The notes under the pieces: generated by a model
Databases searched by the model: none
Told to the model about the DNA's origin: nothing
Seen by the model: only the letters and a program-made list of their open reading frames with translations
Position numbers and translations under genes: made by a program
DNA from: Diogma glabrata
Lineage: Eukaryota > Arthropoda > Insecta > Diptera > Cylindrotomidae
Reading direction: 5' to 3'
Assembly: GCA_963693315.1 (NCBI GenBank)
Contig: OY856186.1
Location: 282,330,935 to 282,394,934 of the forward strand
DNA length: 64,000 bases
In this document: piece after piece, positions 24,903 to 35,589 of the stretch
Position numbering within the stretch: the first letter of the stretch is position 1
How the letters are laid out: each line of letters starts with the position of its first letter

Positions 24903-27900
24903 ATAGGCTAATTTGATTGGAAATTGCAGTCATTTAAATTGGAATGGCAATCCAGTAGAGATCAGTGGTATTCTGGGGATAAATACTTTGTGTCCTTTCT
25001 CTTTCCCAGTCATAAGTTCGGCTTCGATGATGTTATTCGATAGCTGTTTGAGATTTATGAGTAGTATGATCGAAGATCCAATTTTCAGTCAAGGCAATGA
25101 ATTGGCATGCCTGGTACTTGCAAAGAATTTAAAAATTCTGTAGTTGACACGTTCTTCAACGTTTACCTTGGTGTCGATCGATTTGTATATTCTTTCTTCA
25201 CCGGGAATTTTCGTTTGAATATAAAAGTTGATATCGTCAACAATATTATTTTTTGTTGCTAAAATTCCCTCTGAAATAGCCACTCTGGATTGGTATAGTT
25301 ATGAACAATGTTTAGAGAAATTTGGTCGATGATGTTCATTTTCAGTAGTGGCTACGTTGCAGAAATCACTGTTGAGCTCAATGAGGCCGGTCGTCTGGTC
25401 AGTAGGCCAGACCATATGTGCCTTCGCCTATTTGTTAAACTTGTTGAGCAAAATGTGCTATTGTTTTGTCTTTCGATAGTTCAACTCTCATATTTTGTGT
25501 TGGTCGCAGTATTTGTATGTGTTGCCAGAGATATGTTTTTTTTAAGCATGCATTGATTTTGTCTGCTGGTGTTGACTTGGAGATAACTGGAAGTGTTTAT
25601 CGAAAATCTCCTGAGAGCTCCTCCCATCACTTCAGAGTTTCGTCGCGAGTCTTGTTATGTTTTGTCCATGGCTTCGAGTGATTTTTTATGTGCCAACGTG
25701 CATTCCTCACAGAAGATAATTTTAGCTTGTTTTAGAAGTTCACCTCGTCCAGCTGCTTTTGAGATTTTACATACCGGGAATTGTTCTTCGGCTATATTCA
25801 ACGGTAATTGTAGGGCGAACTGGGCAGTTTGTCCTTCTTTCATAAGTGTGGCGGCAATGCAAGATGATGCCAGTGCAAGTGCGATGTGTTGTTGAGCACG
25901 TATTTCTGCCAGCAATAGATTTATCAGAATTTTTTTTTATCAGACTTTTTTCCCGGTGCCGCCTGGTGCCGCAGCGTTGTTGTTGATCCGGTCCATGATA
26001 ACGCTGTAAATTTTTTTTGATTGTCATTGAGAAGTGGTTTGTTGTGAGCAATGTATTGAAGTAGTTCGTTGGTGTAGTAGCTTTTTTCCTTTGTAATTTC
26101 GAAGTTTAGCATACTGAAGGCATCTCGTCGTGGTTTTGGCATCCCAAGTTGTACTAAGGTCTGGTTTTTTTAGACGAATGAGTGTTTGATTGAAGATGTC
26201 GTCGTTGAATTCGATGGCCAGTTCTGGATTAGCTTGTCGGATTTGGTATAGTACGTCATCACTCATACTCTCTTTGAAGGAGTCCCACTGTTGTTTTGGA
26301 TTCGATGGGTTACGTGTTGTTAGAATTATGGTGAATAAGTCTCTGATTTGCTAAGCTGAGGCTGTGAGTGAGGCTTCTTGTAGTGATAATACCCAGTGAT
26401 TATCATTTTCCAGTAGTCCTAAGCGTTGGCATGCTTCTCTGTACGTCTGGCATAGGTAACCGTTAACAGTCTTGAGATCTGTTTTTGGTTACCGTATTTC
26501 GTGTAGCAACATCGGGAGATAGAAACATTCGGCGTTGTTCGGATGTACGCTGTATACTCGGCCTAGTGTGTTAGTTTTCATGATTCCGGGATGATTCTCT
26601 ACTGAAATTCCTTATTTTCGTCGTTGAAAGATTTTTCTTGTTGTGTTCCAAGTATAATATATAGGGACGTCGACATATAATAATGTTTTCGCGATTGGAT
26701 CCGTTTGGCACAGTTGGAAAAAAGCTGTTAATGTTGTGTTCTTAGGTGGTCCGCGTGTAATTTTTCTGGCGGTTTCGTTTTTGAAGTAAACTCTCTGTCC
26801 ATTCTCTAAATATATTCTGTCTATTCTCTAGATTTTGCACAGCTGGTTCGTGTTCGTGTATAGGATAACTGAAAATCCGTCAAACTGCTTCGTTACTGTT
26901 GATGTATCTTCCCATTTGATACATGAGGACAGAGGATCTCTTCGTTTCTGTTTTGTTGCTTGCTGTATTTGGTTATTTGAAATACAGCCATGTCACTGCC
27001 TTTCTTCACTAAGTTACAGACATACTTAAAGAATTTCTCTGAATTGCAATATTCTACGTTCATGTGTGCTTGGAATGTTTTGAAAAGTAGTGGGTTATTA
27101 CCAGTTCGTCGCTGCCTCGTATTCGTATTTTTGCTGTGAAGCCATCTTTTTTCAGTGATCGTCTTCTGTATTTGGGATAACCATCATCTCCGGTTTGTGT
27201 GTCGCCAAGTATGGTTTTGGGTATCTTTTTGTATATCTTCCATCACTCATACATAGCGAATTGGGGTGCAATGGCCTGCATGGTCCGTAAATCATATTAT
27301 TCACAACTATGTCCTACAGCGCCGGATCTTCTTGTGGATTGGGAAATTCACCTTGGAGAATTTTGTCAATATCCGTGGGATGAATTCTGTTGTGCATTCA
27401 TATGAGATTGTCATGAGTGAGATAGTCTTCGTTTTTGCCACTCAATTGTGTACATCCAGCATCTAACGGCTCGTAAGATGTGGTATTTTGTGATGACATC
27501 AATAAATATCATTTGTTTTTGTCGGAAAACTTGAGCTATTACATCGTGTCGATTCATGTCCGTATCTTAGTTGTTCTTTGATTTTTGGCTACGATGAGTT
27601 GCATGTGAATGTAATGAAGAGGTCAGGTCGTCCATATTTTCCTACGTAAGTCATAGCATTTTAAGTATATTCGTGCATATGTCTTGGACTCCCTATGTAA
27701 GATGAGGGTAGGAATACCATTGTTCCAATGTCGTCAATGTTTTCGTCATTTATGATCGCGTCTCGAAGGTGTATGTATTCTTCTGTGCGTAGTTTCTTCT
27801 GATTCAGTCTTATGTAAAGCATCCGTTCAGCTTCTATTTTTGCATACATGTCTACCAGGAATTGTTGGAATAACCCATACAAGGTTGTACAACTGGTCCA

Positions 27901-29878
27901 GTAATGGTCCATTACTGGCCGCCAGTAATGCAGCAATGGGCGAGTACTGGCAACCACGACTGGGCCATTAACATAATTTTACTGGATGATAACTTCGGAC
28001 AATAAATGGTTGCCATTCTTGGGCCAAATACTGGCAACCATGACTGGACCGTTAAAAAAAATATACATTATTATCATATGTAAATTTAAATAACTTAAAT
28101 ACAAACTAATTTAAAATAAAATAAAAATGACGGAAAAAATTCAAAACTCCCCATACAACTGGTTCAGTTGCAAGAATGGCTGAGTAATGGCAAACACCGC
28201 CCTGACTCCGCCAGTACTCCGCCATAAAAAAAAAATATAAAATAATATTTTTTATACATAAATTTAAATAAATTATTTACAAAATAATTAAAATAAAATA
28301 GAAATGAAAAATAAATTAAAACATATACCAACCTTTTCTTTATTACCATAGTCTTTCAACCGACAAGGCGATAACTAAACTATATGTGAAATTTTTCAAA
28401 CTATGTATTTCTAAAAGGGATAATACTCTAGTGAAATTTAAAAAAAATGACAGATCGGTAAATTCATGGCTACAGTACTGGACCAATAAAAATAGCCAAG
28501 TAATATTTACCATTCATGGGCCATTGCTTGGCCATTCAAAGGTAACAATATACTGGCTATTTTCTGTAAACCATAGATCGGCCGATGCTTGGTTCTAGTA
28601 TTGGCCCAATAACAATAGCCAAGTACTGTTAACCATTAATGGACCAGTGCTTGGCCGTATGCCAATGTCTGGCAAAACCTACTTGGGAAACGGCTAGTGT
28701 TGAGAATGTGATTGTATATGTTTCATTGTATCTGTTCATTAAGCGGTAAGCATAAAACTCCTTGGAAGTGACTTTTTTGTTGGTTTCTACGCCTGTTTCA
28801 GGCTGGATTTGTTTTACATTAAAATGATATCCGTCCTCTCCGTACAAAAATTTCAATGAACGGTGTGTTTCTGCAATGCGTAGTAGTCCTTCTCTTCTTC
28901 GTTGTACAGTTATGTCACGGATTGTGTTTCCATTGTCCACAATTACGATGGCGACTTCGTCTATCTGAGGTGCATTAAATCGACGTTCGTGTTCTCCGCA
29001 GGTGGTCTCTTGTCGGCTCGAATTATAACTTTATAGTCATCAGAAATCATTCAGTCTTGTGCTGTTTTGAGTATGTGAATAAGTTGATTGTGTTTGTGTA
29101 AGATCGCCTGTACATCTTCGATTATTTCTCGTCTCAATCCAGTGATGTTTGTGCATCGTTGATCAATTTGTCTTTCTTCATTTTCGATGAAATATACTTG
29201 CAGAAATTTATAGTCTTCGTTGGATAGTGGTAGTAATGATCAAATTTTGGGATAGATTTGATCTTGGACAATACAATCGACTCCATTTCTGTTACTATTG
29301 ATCGAAGTGACACCGAAAGAAGTCATTTGGAATCCGGCATTGTACGATTTTATATTTTGAAGAAAGTGTTTTGATTCTGAAGTTTCGGTCATCTAATGTA
29401 GAAATTCCTGCGGAGGTGCTTCTAATGGGGGTAATCGTACTTTTCCATTTATGCAGCAGATTCCTGGTGTTTCGCTACTGAATTTTTTCGCGTTGCAAAA
29501 TTGGCAGATGTCATCCATTTTTCCAATTACGACGTGTTTGTGTTTTTTATATTCTTTCGTCGGGTCGTAGTTTAATGCTTTATTTGTTAGGTTGCACGGT
29601 TTACTTGTCCTCATCCGCACTTCACGTAAAGTGATATTTTCATGCGTGGCTTGCGTTTGCAGTCTTTTATTATAAGATTGTGTCATAATTCTTGATTTTT
29701 CAATTCGTTCATTTCGTTGTTTTTCGGTTTCTCTACTTCTCGCAGTGTTCATTCTCGTTTGCTGAGAACGTAAACGTGCTTCGCGCTCTTCGGCTGTTGC
29801 GTTTTTTCGCTGTTCTTTTTGTTTTTGTCGTTTTACTCCAGAACTGGAAAGATCTCCTCCTCTTTTACGTCTAGGCAT
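24903..29878 (-). pseudogene. Helitron RepHel (HUH-type Rep plus PIF1-like helicase), disrupted
   Basis: Rolling-circle replicase/helicase remnant. The N terminus is an intact 161-codon frame (29,878-29,393) holding the Helitron zinc-binding block CQFCNAKKFSSETPGICC. Further blocks are NAGFQMTSFGVTSI (about 29,330), RRFNAPQIDEVAIVIVDNGN (about 28,950), FLVDMYAKIEAERMLYIRLN (about 27,820), AMTYVGKYGRPDLFITFTCN (about 27,630) and ILRAVRCWMYTIEWQKR (about 27,460). The HUH region after it is frame-shifted. In the tyrosine motif the first Tyr is kept (FKYVCNLVKKGSDMA, about 27,010) but the second KY is NL. Helicase blocks are AFFQLCQTDPIAKTLLYVDV (about 26,700), Walker A APGGTGKK (about 25,955), Walker B CEECTLAHK (about 25,700), IPGEERIYKSID (about 25,190) and FIPRIPLISTGLPF (about 24,960). 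The last motif before AF.MTINKAQGQT is cut off. Multiple stops and shifts make it a pseudogene. Confidence 0.92.
27874..28687. mobile_element. 814-bp CCCATACAAGG element inserted in the Helitron
   Basis: The ends are CCCATACAAGGTTGTACAAC and, read inward from the right, CCCAAGTAGGTTTTGCCAGA, an imperfect inverted repeat. It is flanked by AA on both sides (27,872-27,873 and 28,688-28,689). Both terminal thirds consist of the words ACTGG, CCAGTAATGG, TTGGCC and CCATTA in many permutations; the AT-rich middle contains the core with CACTAGAGTATTATCC and TAGTTTAGTTATCGCC (minus orientation). It encodes no transposase. A nearly identical copy lies at 33,214-34,034 and fragments at 34,110-34,277 and 39,078-39,402. 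It splits the Helitron coding sequence between the SRLF and QQFLVDMY residues. Confidence 0.85.
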
Positions 29879-30259
29879 TGTATAATATATAAATCAAAGC
29901 TTTTTAAACTTGTAACGATATAAGAAACGAAAAATTTAAGTAATACATAGGAACGTTAATCACTCGGCGGACACACAGGAGAACTACAATCAACAGAAAT
30001 TAAGTTAAGTTCCTTTATTTTACTGTATATTATTATACTAAATGCAAATATTTTTCTTTAAAATTCAAATACTGATCAATATGATCGTTTAAATAACTTG
30101 TTTAGAGAATTTTGCCTGAGATAGAATCCACGGGTGCGATCTTGTAAAAAATCCCGGAATAAAACTTTTATTTTCGATTTATATGCAGTCACTGTATCAC
30201 TTTGATTACTCACATTTCACTGTTTGCTTTTATTCATTCGCTGTGCTTCACTGGTGAGT

Positions 30260-30298
30260 AACTGACGTTAAAACCCACAACGCACCATGCTTTATATA
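30260..30298 (-). promoter_or_regulatory. TATA box and initiator of the Helitron RepHel gene
   Basis: On the minus strand TATATAAA (30,298-30,291) is followed by the arthropod-type initiator TCAGTT (30,265-30,260), placing the A of TCA at 30,263. The spacing from TATAAA to that A is about 33 bases, slightly longer than the usual 30-31. A purine/A-rich leader of roughly 385 bases runs to the RepHel ATG at 29,878. This arrangement, with the HSE array just upstream, resembles an insect heat-shock gene promoter. Confidence 0.6.
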
Positions 30299-30335
30299 CC
30301 CCTGCCGATGGGTACCCCACCTATACAAAAAAGAC

Positions 30336-30481
30336 TTCGAATGGTCCACAATGTTCCATAATATTCCACAACATTCGTGAATGTTCTAGAACATTCCACA
30401 ATGATCTGGGATGTTCCCAAAAATTCCACAACATTCCAGAATGTTGTGGAATGCTCTCGAATGTTCTGAACTGTTCTAGAA
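30336..30481. promoter_or_regulatory. Dense heat-shock-element (HSF-binding) array
   Basis: Alternating TTC and GAA triplets are phased every 5 bp, the nTTCnnGAAn rule of heat-shock elements. A perfect run of five units lies at 30,374-30,396: TTC 30,374, GAA 30,379, TTC 30,384, GAA 30,389, TTC 30,394. A second run at 30,434-30,481 has TTC 30,434, GAA 30,439, GAA 30,449, GAA 30,459, TTC 30,464, TTC 30,474 and GAA 30,479, with two single-mismatch units between. Additional ATTCC and TTCGAA half-sites fill the rest. It lies about 40-180 bp upstream of the TATA box. Confidence 0.75.
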
Positions 30482-30619
30482 ATTAGAGGGCGAAACTTCC
30501 AACCCTCATATCTTCAAAAGCACGTCCTTCAGGTTAAAACGAAAACCTTCTTCATGGACGGGAGATAGAGGGCTACTACCCTATATATAACTCCCTTGAT
30601 CGTATCGGGACTCATTTCT

Positions 30620-32995
30620 GACTTTTAGCGGCACGCACATTGTACACTTTCTTTTATAATATATAATGATAATGATTAACAAAGAAGTTGTTTATATTAA
30701 GATTTATGAAAGTGATTTTTTCAAACAAATGTTCTCTGTTGGAATCTATCTGTTCTTTCTATCTTTTCTAAAGTTTTAAAAGTATTTTTTTCAATTAGCG
30801 AAATCTTCTAAAAATCAAATCAAGTGATTATTTATGTCCAGTTATTAAGTGAAATATTTTATAAACGGCAATATTAGGTGCGTTCGATTTGACTGAAATA
30901 ACTGAAAAAACAACAACAATTGTATACAATTTTTCAGATAATTCAGTTGTTTCAGTCAAATTGAACATGGCTATTGTTAACGACATTAGGAATTATGGGT
31001 TATCGGTTAACAATAACGGTATAAATATCGGTTTGCGATTTCAGTTAGGCTACTCAATGCTTGCTGTGTTTATTTTTTCAATATTACATTATTAATTAAT
31101 TAATTATTCAATTTTTACAGCAATTTACCAACAATCCCCACGAATTATATTTAATGTTTAAGATCTTCTTCAATCAATCAAATTTAATCACGCCAAAGAC
31201 CACCCACGTTGATGCTTGTCACAACCCACAGATTATAAAATGATAAATTATTAGTTTAAAATCTACCTGTAATGATCAATTAAAAATTAAATTCGCAACC
31301 AAATCTCAGGTATAATAAATTAAATGCAATAAAATCACAAATCCAAAAACAATTCATATGACGATAATTACCTCTTTCTCTGGTAGAAACACAAACTGCA
31401 AATTAATCATTAAATGGACGATCAATTTTTACGCATACGATAATTTATAATTTTATGGTTATATTTTATTTATAGAAAAAACCATAAATGTTGTTGTTAT
31501 TGTTGAATGTTGTATGTCTATCTGTCTCTCATTTGACAAATAAGAAAACAATCTGACAATATCTTAATTTTAAGGTCATAAATTTTATTATTATTTTGGG
31601 CGGTTTGCTTTTTGTATTGGGCTTAAGAAATTTAAAAAAAAAAACAAAAAGGAAAGAACTGAAAATATCGTTTTTTTAAAGATTGTCGGTTTTTTTTCAT
31701 GTTTGCTGTTAAGATGAATTTGATTTGTTGAACAGGTTTTGTTTTTGTTCTTAATTTATGATTTATCTTATTATATTTTGAATTTTCTTTTGTTAGAAAA
31801 CTTAAGAATAACAGAATGATCAAGAATAAACATTGAAATCAAACAAAAATAAAAAAGGTGTTGGGTAATCTTAGTAAATTAGGATATTTTTTCCTTAAAT
31901 AAAATATTGAATTTTTATTGAGAAATCTGAATTTTGTGGTTGCAAGATTTTACGATGATTTATCACACATTGTTTGACTTTGTTTTGATGATTATCGAAT
32001 GGGAGTCTAGTTCGAGAAATCTGTAATTCATTAATATACCAAATTCTAAAAAAAATTTGCGATATACATTTTATTAAATTTCTCGATTTGTGTCAATGTA
32101 TTTTATTTGTACGAAAATAGGAAATATTTATGCAATTGTTGTTAAGATTTCTAATTACAGAAAGTTTATGTGTAATGATAAACAAAAATCAGAAATTCCT
32201 CTTTGACAACAAGAATTGATATTTATAATAAAAACCGTTGACCTAATAAACTATTATTAATGTAATTATTTCATAATAAATAAATTATAATAATATCATC
32301 GATATCGAAGAGCTTTCAAACCATATTTTTATCATCAAATTCCAAAAGTTTATATTAAATTTCGATCAAAATTTTATATTTGTTTTGTTTTGGCGGTGAA
32401 AGTTGAAATAATACACAACAACGATTTCGAATTGAAAACACGCTAACTCTATGTAAATTTACAATTCACAAATGTGTGTCGCCGTAAGTTATTTTTTTGT
32501 AAATTGAATAAAAGAATGTTTTTTTTATTTATATTTATTTCATAAATATTTATATATTTAATTAATTTTTTACCACTATATTATAATTATCATTACAACT
32601 ACTTGTACCCAATATGCATGATTAATTTTTTCCACCTAGTTATTATAATATCGGCACTTAAATTTTGTGATTGTTTTGTGTAAAGCAATTAATTTAGTTT
32701 TTTAAAAGGAGATTAGTGCGACATGTTAAAATTATCATAAAATCTGCCCATAAAACAAAACTGTGAGATTAATATTTTAATGACTATATATTTACGGTTA
32801 GATTAGAACTCGGACAATTGTTTAAGAACTCGCTCATCCATGTGGTATCATCAAAGGGCATGTCAGTTTTGCTGATTGTTAATTGTATCTAGACGAAAAC
32901 CTTTGATTAAAATAGAATTTAGTATTTCAAATTATAATTTATTATAATAAATAATTATTATTATTTTATTTTTCAAATTAATAGTTAACAAGTGC
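30620..32995. other. AT-rich non-coding stretch
   Basis: No protein, RNA gene or transposon end is recognised. Around 30,885-30,965 an imperfect inverted repeat built from CGATTTGACTGAAATAACTG and CAGTTGTTTCAGTCAAATTG gives an ~80-bp hairpin, possibly a very small MITE. The rest is homopolymer-rich. Confidence 0.5.
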
Positions 32996-32999
32996 TGGG

Positions 33000-33211
33000 C
33001 TTTTCTTATTAGGCCAACTAAAACCATTTATCGGCTGATATAGGCTAACAACAATATGGCTGTTGTAAATTGGACAGTGAAACATGATTTTGCCGATATT
33101 TGTCATTTGTTAAAAATCACTAGAATAATAACCATTTTAGAAATATAAAGTATGAAAAATTTCATTTCATCTATAGTTTAGTTATCGCTTATCGGCTGAA
33201 AGATTGTGATT
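33000..33211. repeat. Core repeat related to the 19.9-kb and 27.9-kb elements (hAT-empty site)
   Basis: It contains AAAATCACTAGAATAATAACC, TTTTAGAAATATAAA, TTTCATCTATAG and TTTAGTTATCGCTTATCGG followed by CTGAAAGATTG. This is the same order as the two flanks of the hAT at 20,096-21,157, but uninterrupted. It ends where the 33,214 element begins. It serves as a paralogous empty site for the hAT insertion. Confidence 0.65.
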
Positions 33212-33213
33212 AT

Positions 33214-34034
33214 CCCATACAAGGTTGTACTACTGGTCCAGCAATGGTCCATGACTGGCAGCCAGTAATACAGCAATGGGCGAGTACTGGCAACCACGAC
33301 TGGGCCATTAACATAATTTTACTGGATGATAATTTCGGACAGTAAATGGTTGCCATGCTTGGGCCAAATACTGGCAACCATGACTGGGGCCTTAACCGGC
33401 CGTTAAAAAAATATACATTATTATCATATGTAAATTTAAATAAATTAAATACAAACTAATTTAAAATAAAATAAAATGACGGAAAAAATTCAAAACTCCG
33501 CATACAGCTGGTTCAGTTGTAGGAATGGCTGAGTAATGGCAAACTCCGCCCTGACTCCGCCAGTACTCCGCCATTAAAAAAAATATAAAATAATATTTTT
33601 TATACATAAATTTAAATAAATTATTCACAAAATAATTAAAATAAAATAGAAATGAAAATAAATTAAAACATATACCAACCTTTTCTATATTACCATAGTC
33701 TTTCAACCGACAAGGCGATATCTAAACTATATGTGAAATTTTTCAAACTATGTATTTCTAAAAGGGATAATACTCTAGTGAAATTAAAAAAAAATGACAG
33801 ATCGGCAAATTCATGGCTACAGTACTGGCCCAATAACAATAGCCAAGTAATATTTACCATTCATGGGCCAGTGCTTGGCCATTCAAAGGTAACAATATAC
33901 TGGTTATTTTCTGTAAACCATAGATCGGCCGATAATCGGTTCTAGTATTGGCTCAGTAACAATAGCCAAGTACTGTTAACCATTAATGGACCAGTGCTTG
34001 ACCGTATGTCAATGACTGGCAAAACCTACTTGGG
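33214..34034. mobile_element. 821-bp CCCATACAAGG element, second full copy
   Basis: It is near-identical end to end to 27,874-28,687, with the same CCCATACAAGG and CTTGGG termini, and is flanked by AT on both sides (33,212-33,213 and 34,035-34,036). High similarity between two copies only about 5.3 kb apart implies recent mobilisation. It is non-coding; apparent open frames (33,461-33,706; 33,733-33,945) are shared with the other copy only because the DNA is shared. Confidence 0.85.
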
Positions 34035-34109
34035 ATAATGTTAAGGAATTGTTATAAGATTTAATTTTTTTTTCATTTAATTTAATTTATTTAAATTTAT
34101 ACATACGAT

Positions 34110-34277
34110 AATATTTTTCAATGGAACAGTTATGGTTGCCAGGACTCGGTCATTGGTTCCATACTGGTCATTATTATTGGTCCGTTACTGAGCCAGCTTT
34201 CCTGAGCTCAGATATTGCTGCATTACTGGTTGCCAGTAATGGACCACTACAGAACCAGATGTACAACCTTGTATGGG
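34110..34277. mobile_element. Terminal fragment of the CCCATACAAGG family
   Basis: It consists of TACTGGTCATTATTATTGG, GTTACTGAGCC and TGCCAGTAATGG words and ends TACAACCTTGTATGGG, the complement of the family's left terminus. Its 5' side is indistinct. Together with the 33,214 terminus it would form an outer inverted pair, but the flanking dinucleotides (AT versus TG) do not match, so I call it a separate partial copy. Confidence 0.65.
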
Positions 34278-34497
34278 TGTGTTTTGGTCCGAACGAGCCT
34301 TAAAACTAACCAAGTTGCACCGCACCGGAATTCTTTGAGTAGAAATCAAAATAAAAACATCGTCATTATGAAAATGTCACCATGGACACCAAAAATCCCA
34401 ATCACATCAATAGATTGCAATAAATTTTACAATGGTCTAGCTAGATGGTTTCGAAATCGTTTACGAAGTGTCCTTTGAAATCGAGATCAAATTGTAT

Positions 34498-34699
34498 ATT
34501 ATATTCTATTCTATTCTATTCTATTCTATTCTATTCTATTCTATTCTATTCTATTCTATTCTATTCTATTCTATTCTATTCTATTCTATTCGATTCTATT
34601 CTATTCTATTCTATTCTATTCTATTCTATTCTATTCTATTCTATTCTATTCTATTCTATTCTATTCTATTCTATTCTATTCTATTCTATTCTATTCTAT
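34498..34699 (+). repeat. (TATTC)n microsatellite, about 40 units
   Basis: An almost perfect pentanucleotide array with one C-to-G-type interruption (CGATT) near 34,590. Two overlapping frames read through it as repetitive peptides; these are artefacts of the repeat and not genes. Confidence 0.98.
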
Positions 34700-34877
34700 G
34701 TTCCCTAATGCAGATAACGTAAAATTTTATAAAATGTTTAAAATATCATCTATTCGAAGAATGCTATTTTAGGTTAAAAAAGTTGGATGATTTGAAATAT
34801 GATCCACACTTAAACATATTGTGCAAAATGTAACAAATGCAGTTAACAGTTATGGATTCATTTAAATTTGCTTATTT

Positions 34878-35039
34878 CACTGCAAGAAAAAAATAGATCA
34901 CTAAAGCTTCTTTTATGCCAACCAAATCTTCGGTGTCACGTTGAGATCTCATTCGGTGTATTGTCTTTATATATTTTGTTTTTGAAAGACAGGGAATTCA
35001 TTCGGTTGGTACAAAAGGATTGTATAGCGCCTTTCAGTG
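34878..35039. mobile_element. 162-bp MITE related to the 21,996 element
   Basis: It is bounded by CACTGCAAGAAAAAAATAG and the inward-read right end CACTGAAAGGCGC. The interior has CTTCGGTGTCACG and ATTCATTCGGTTGGTACAAA, matching the ATTCGGTTGG words of the 22-kb MITE. The TA target duplication is not preserved on the left. Confidence 0.5.
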
Positions 35040-35470
35040 TTAGTGAAAAATTGTCCAAATATAGTTAAAAGTTTTCATGTTAACTTCACAAAAGGTCTAC
35101 TACGCAGTGGCGGATTACCATAGAGGCGGAAGAGGCGGAAGAGGCGGCCGCCTCGGGCCCCACATGCACAGGGGCCCCCTCGCTACAAATAGTATTGATA
35201 TTTTATAGGTATTCAAATATCAGATGACTGCGTTCATTCAATCAAAGTTTTTAAACCTGAAGATTTTTTTAATATTATCCCACATGTAAAAGTGTTAGGT
35301 TCCCTAGTAACAGAGAATTAGTGAATTCATACAATAGTTCATCATGAAAATCATCATTACCTATTCAATGAAACGTATATGAGCTTGTGATGTGAATTCA
35401 CTTATTTACTTTTGTATATGCTCTTCTCTTCTAATGAATGTTTCAATGAAAACCATGCTGAACTTCATTA

Positions 35471-35589
35471 TGAATATCAGTATTATGGAACTCATGAAGT
35501 TATTGATGAATATCAGTATTATGAAACGCATGAAGTTATTGATGAATATCAGTATTATGGAACGCATGAAGTTATTGATGAATATCTAT
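35471..35589 (+). repeat. 36-bp tandem repeat encoding a 12-residue motif (EYQYYGTHEVID)
   Basis: Three consecutive 36-bp units are followed by a partial fourth. One frame, open from 35,412 to 35,606, reads EYQYYGTHEVID, EYQYYETHEVID, EYQYYGTHEVID, then EYLWETHE. The unit length is a multiple of three and the one amino-acid difference is conservative in layout, so a coding origin is possible. The wider region is also rich in ATGAA/TTCAT words, however, so chance simple-sequence expansion is equally possible. It lies within the hAT at 35,105-38,709, upstream of its transposase. Confidence 0.75.

Larger units (their letters stand above)
24903..30600 (-). mobile_element. Helitron rolling-circle transposon, 3'-truncated, with promoter and nested insertion
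   Basis: The element is oriented on the minus strand. From high to low coordinates it has an upstream HSE-rich promoter (30,336-30,481), TATA box and initiator (30,260-30,298), a roughly 385-base leader, the RepHel gene starting at 29,878, an inserted 814-bp element (27,874-28,687), and the helicase domain, ending abruptly at about 24,903 against the 290-bp repeat. The Helitron 3' hairpin and CTRR terminus are absent. The exact 5' terminus is not resolved: sequence near 30,560-30,610 (TATATATAACTCCC...ATCGG) may be close to it. Confidence 0.85.

Noticed and set aside
25308..25895. Plus-strand open frames across the Helitron
   Set aside because: The minus strand carries the helicase motifs (Walker A/B); these are shadows.
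33214..34277. One 1,064-bp element with perfect CCCATACAAGGTTGTAC inverted ends
   Set aside because: The outer dinucleotides do not match (AT versus TG), whereas ending at 34,034 gives AT/AT and agrees with the copy in the Helitron.
34445..34722. Open frames of repeated ILFYS peptides
   Set aside because: They are translations of the (TATTC)n microsatellite and carry no gene signal.
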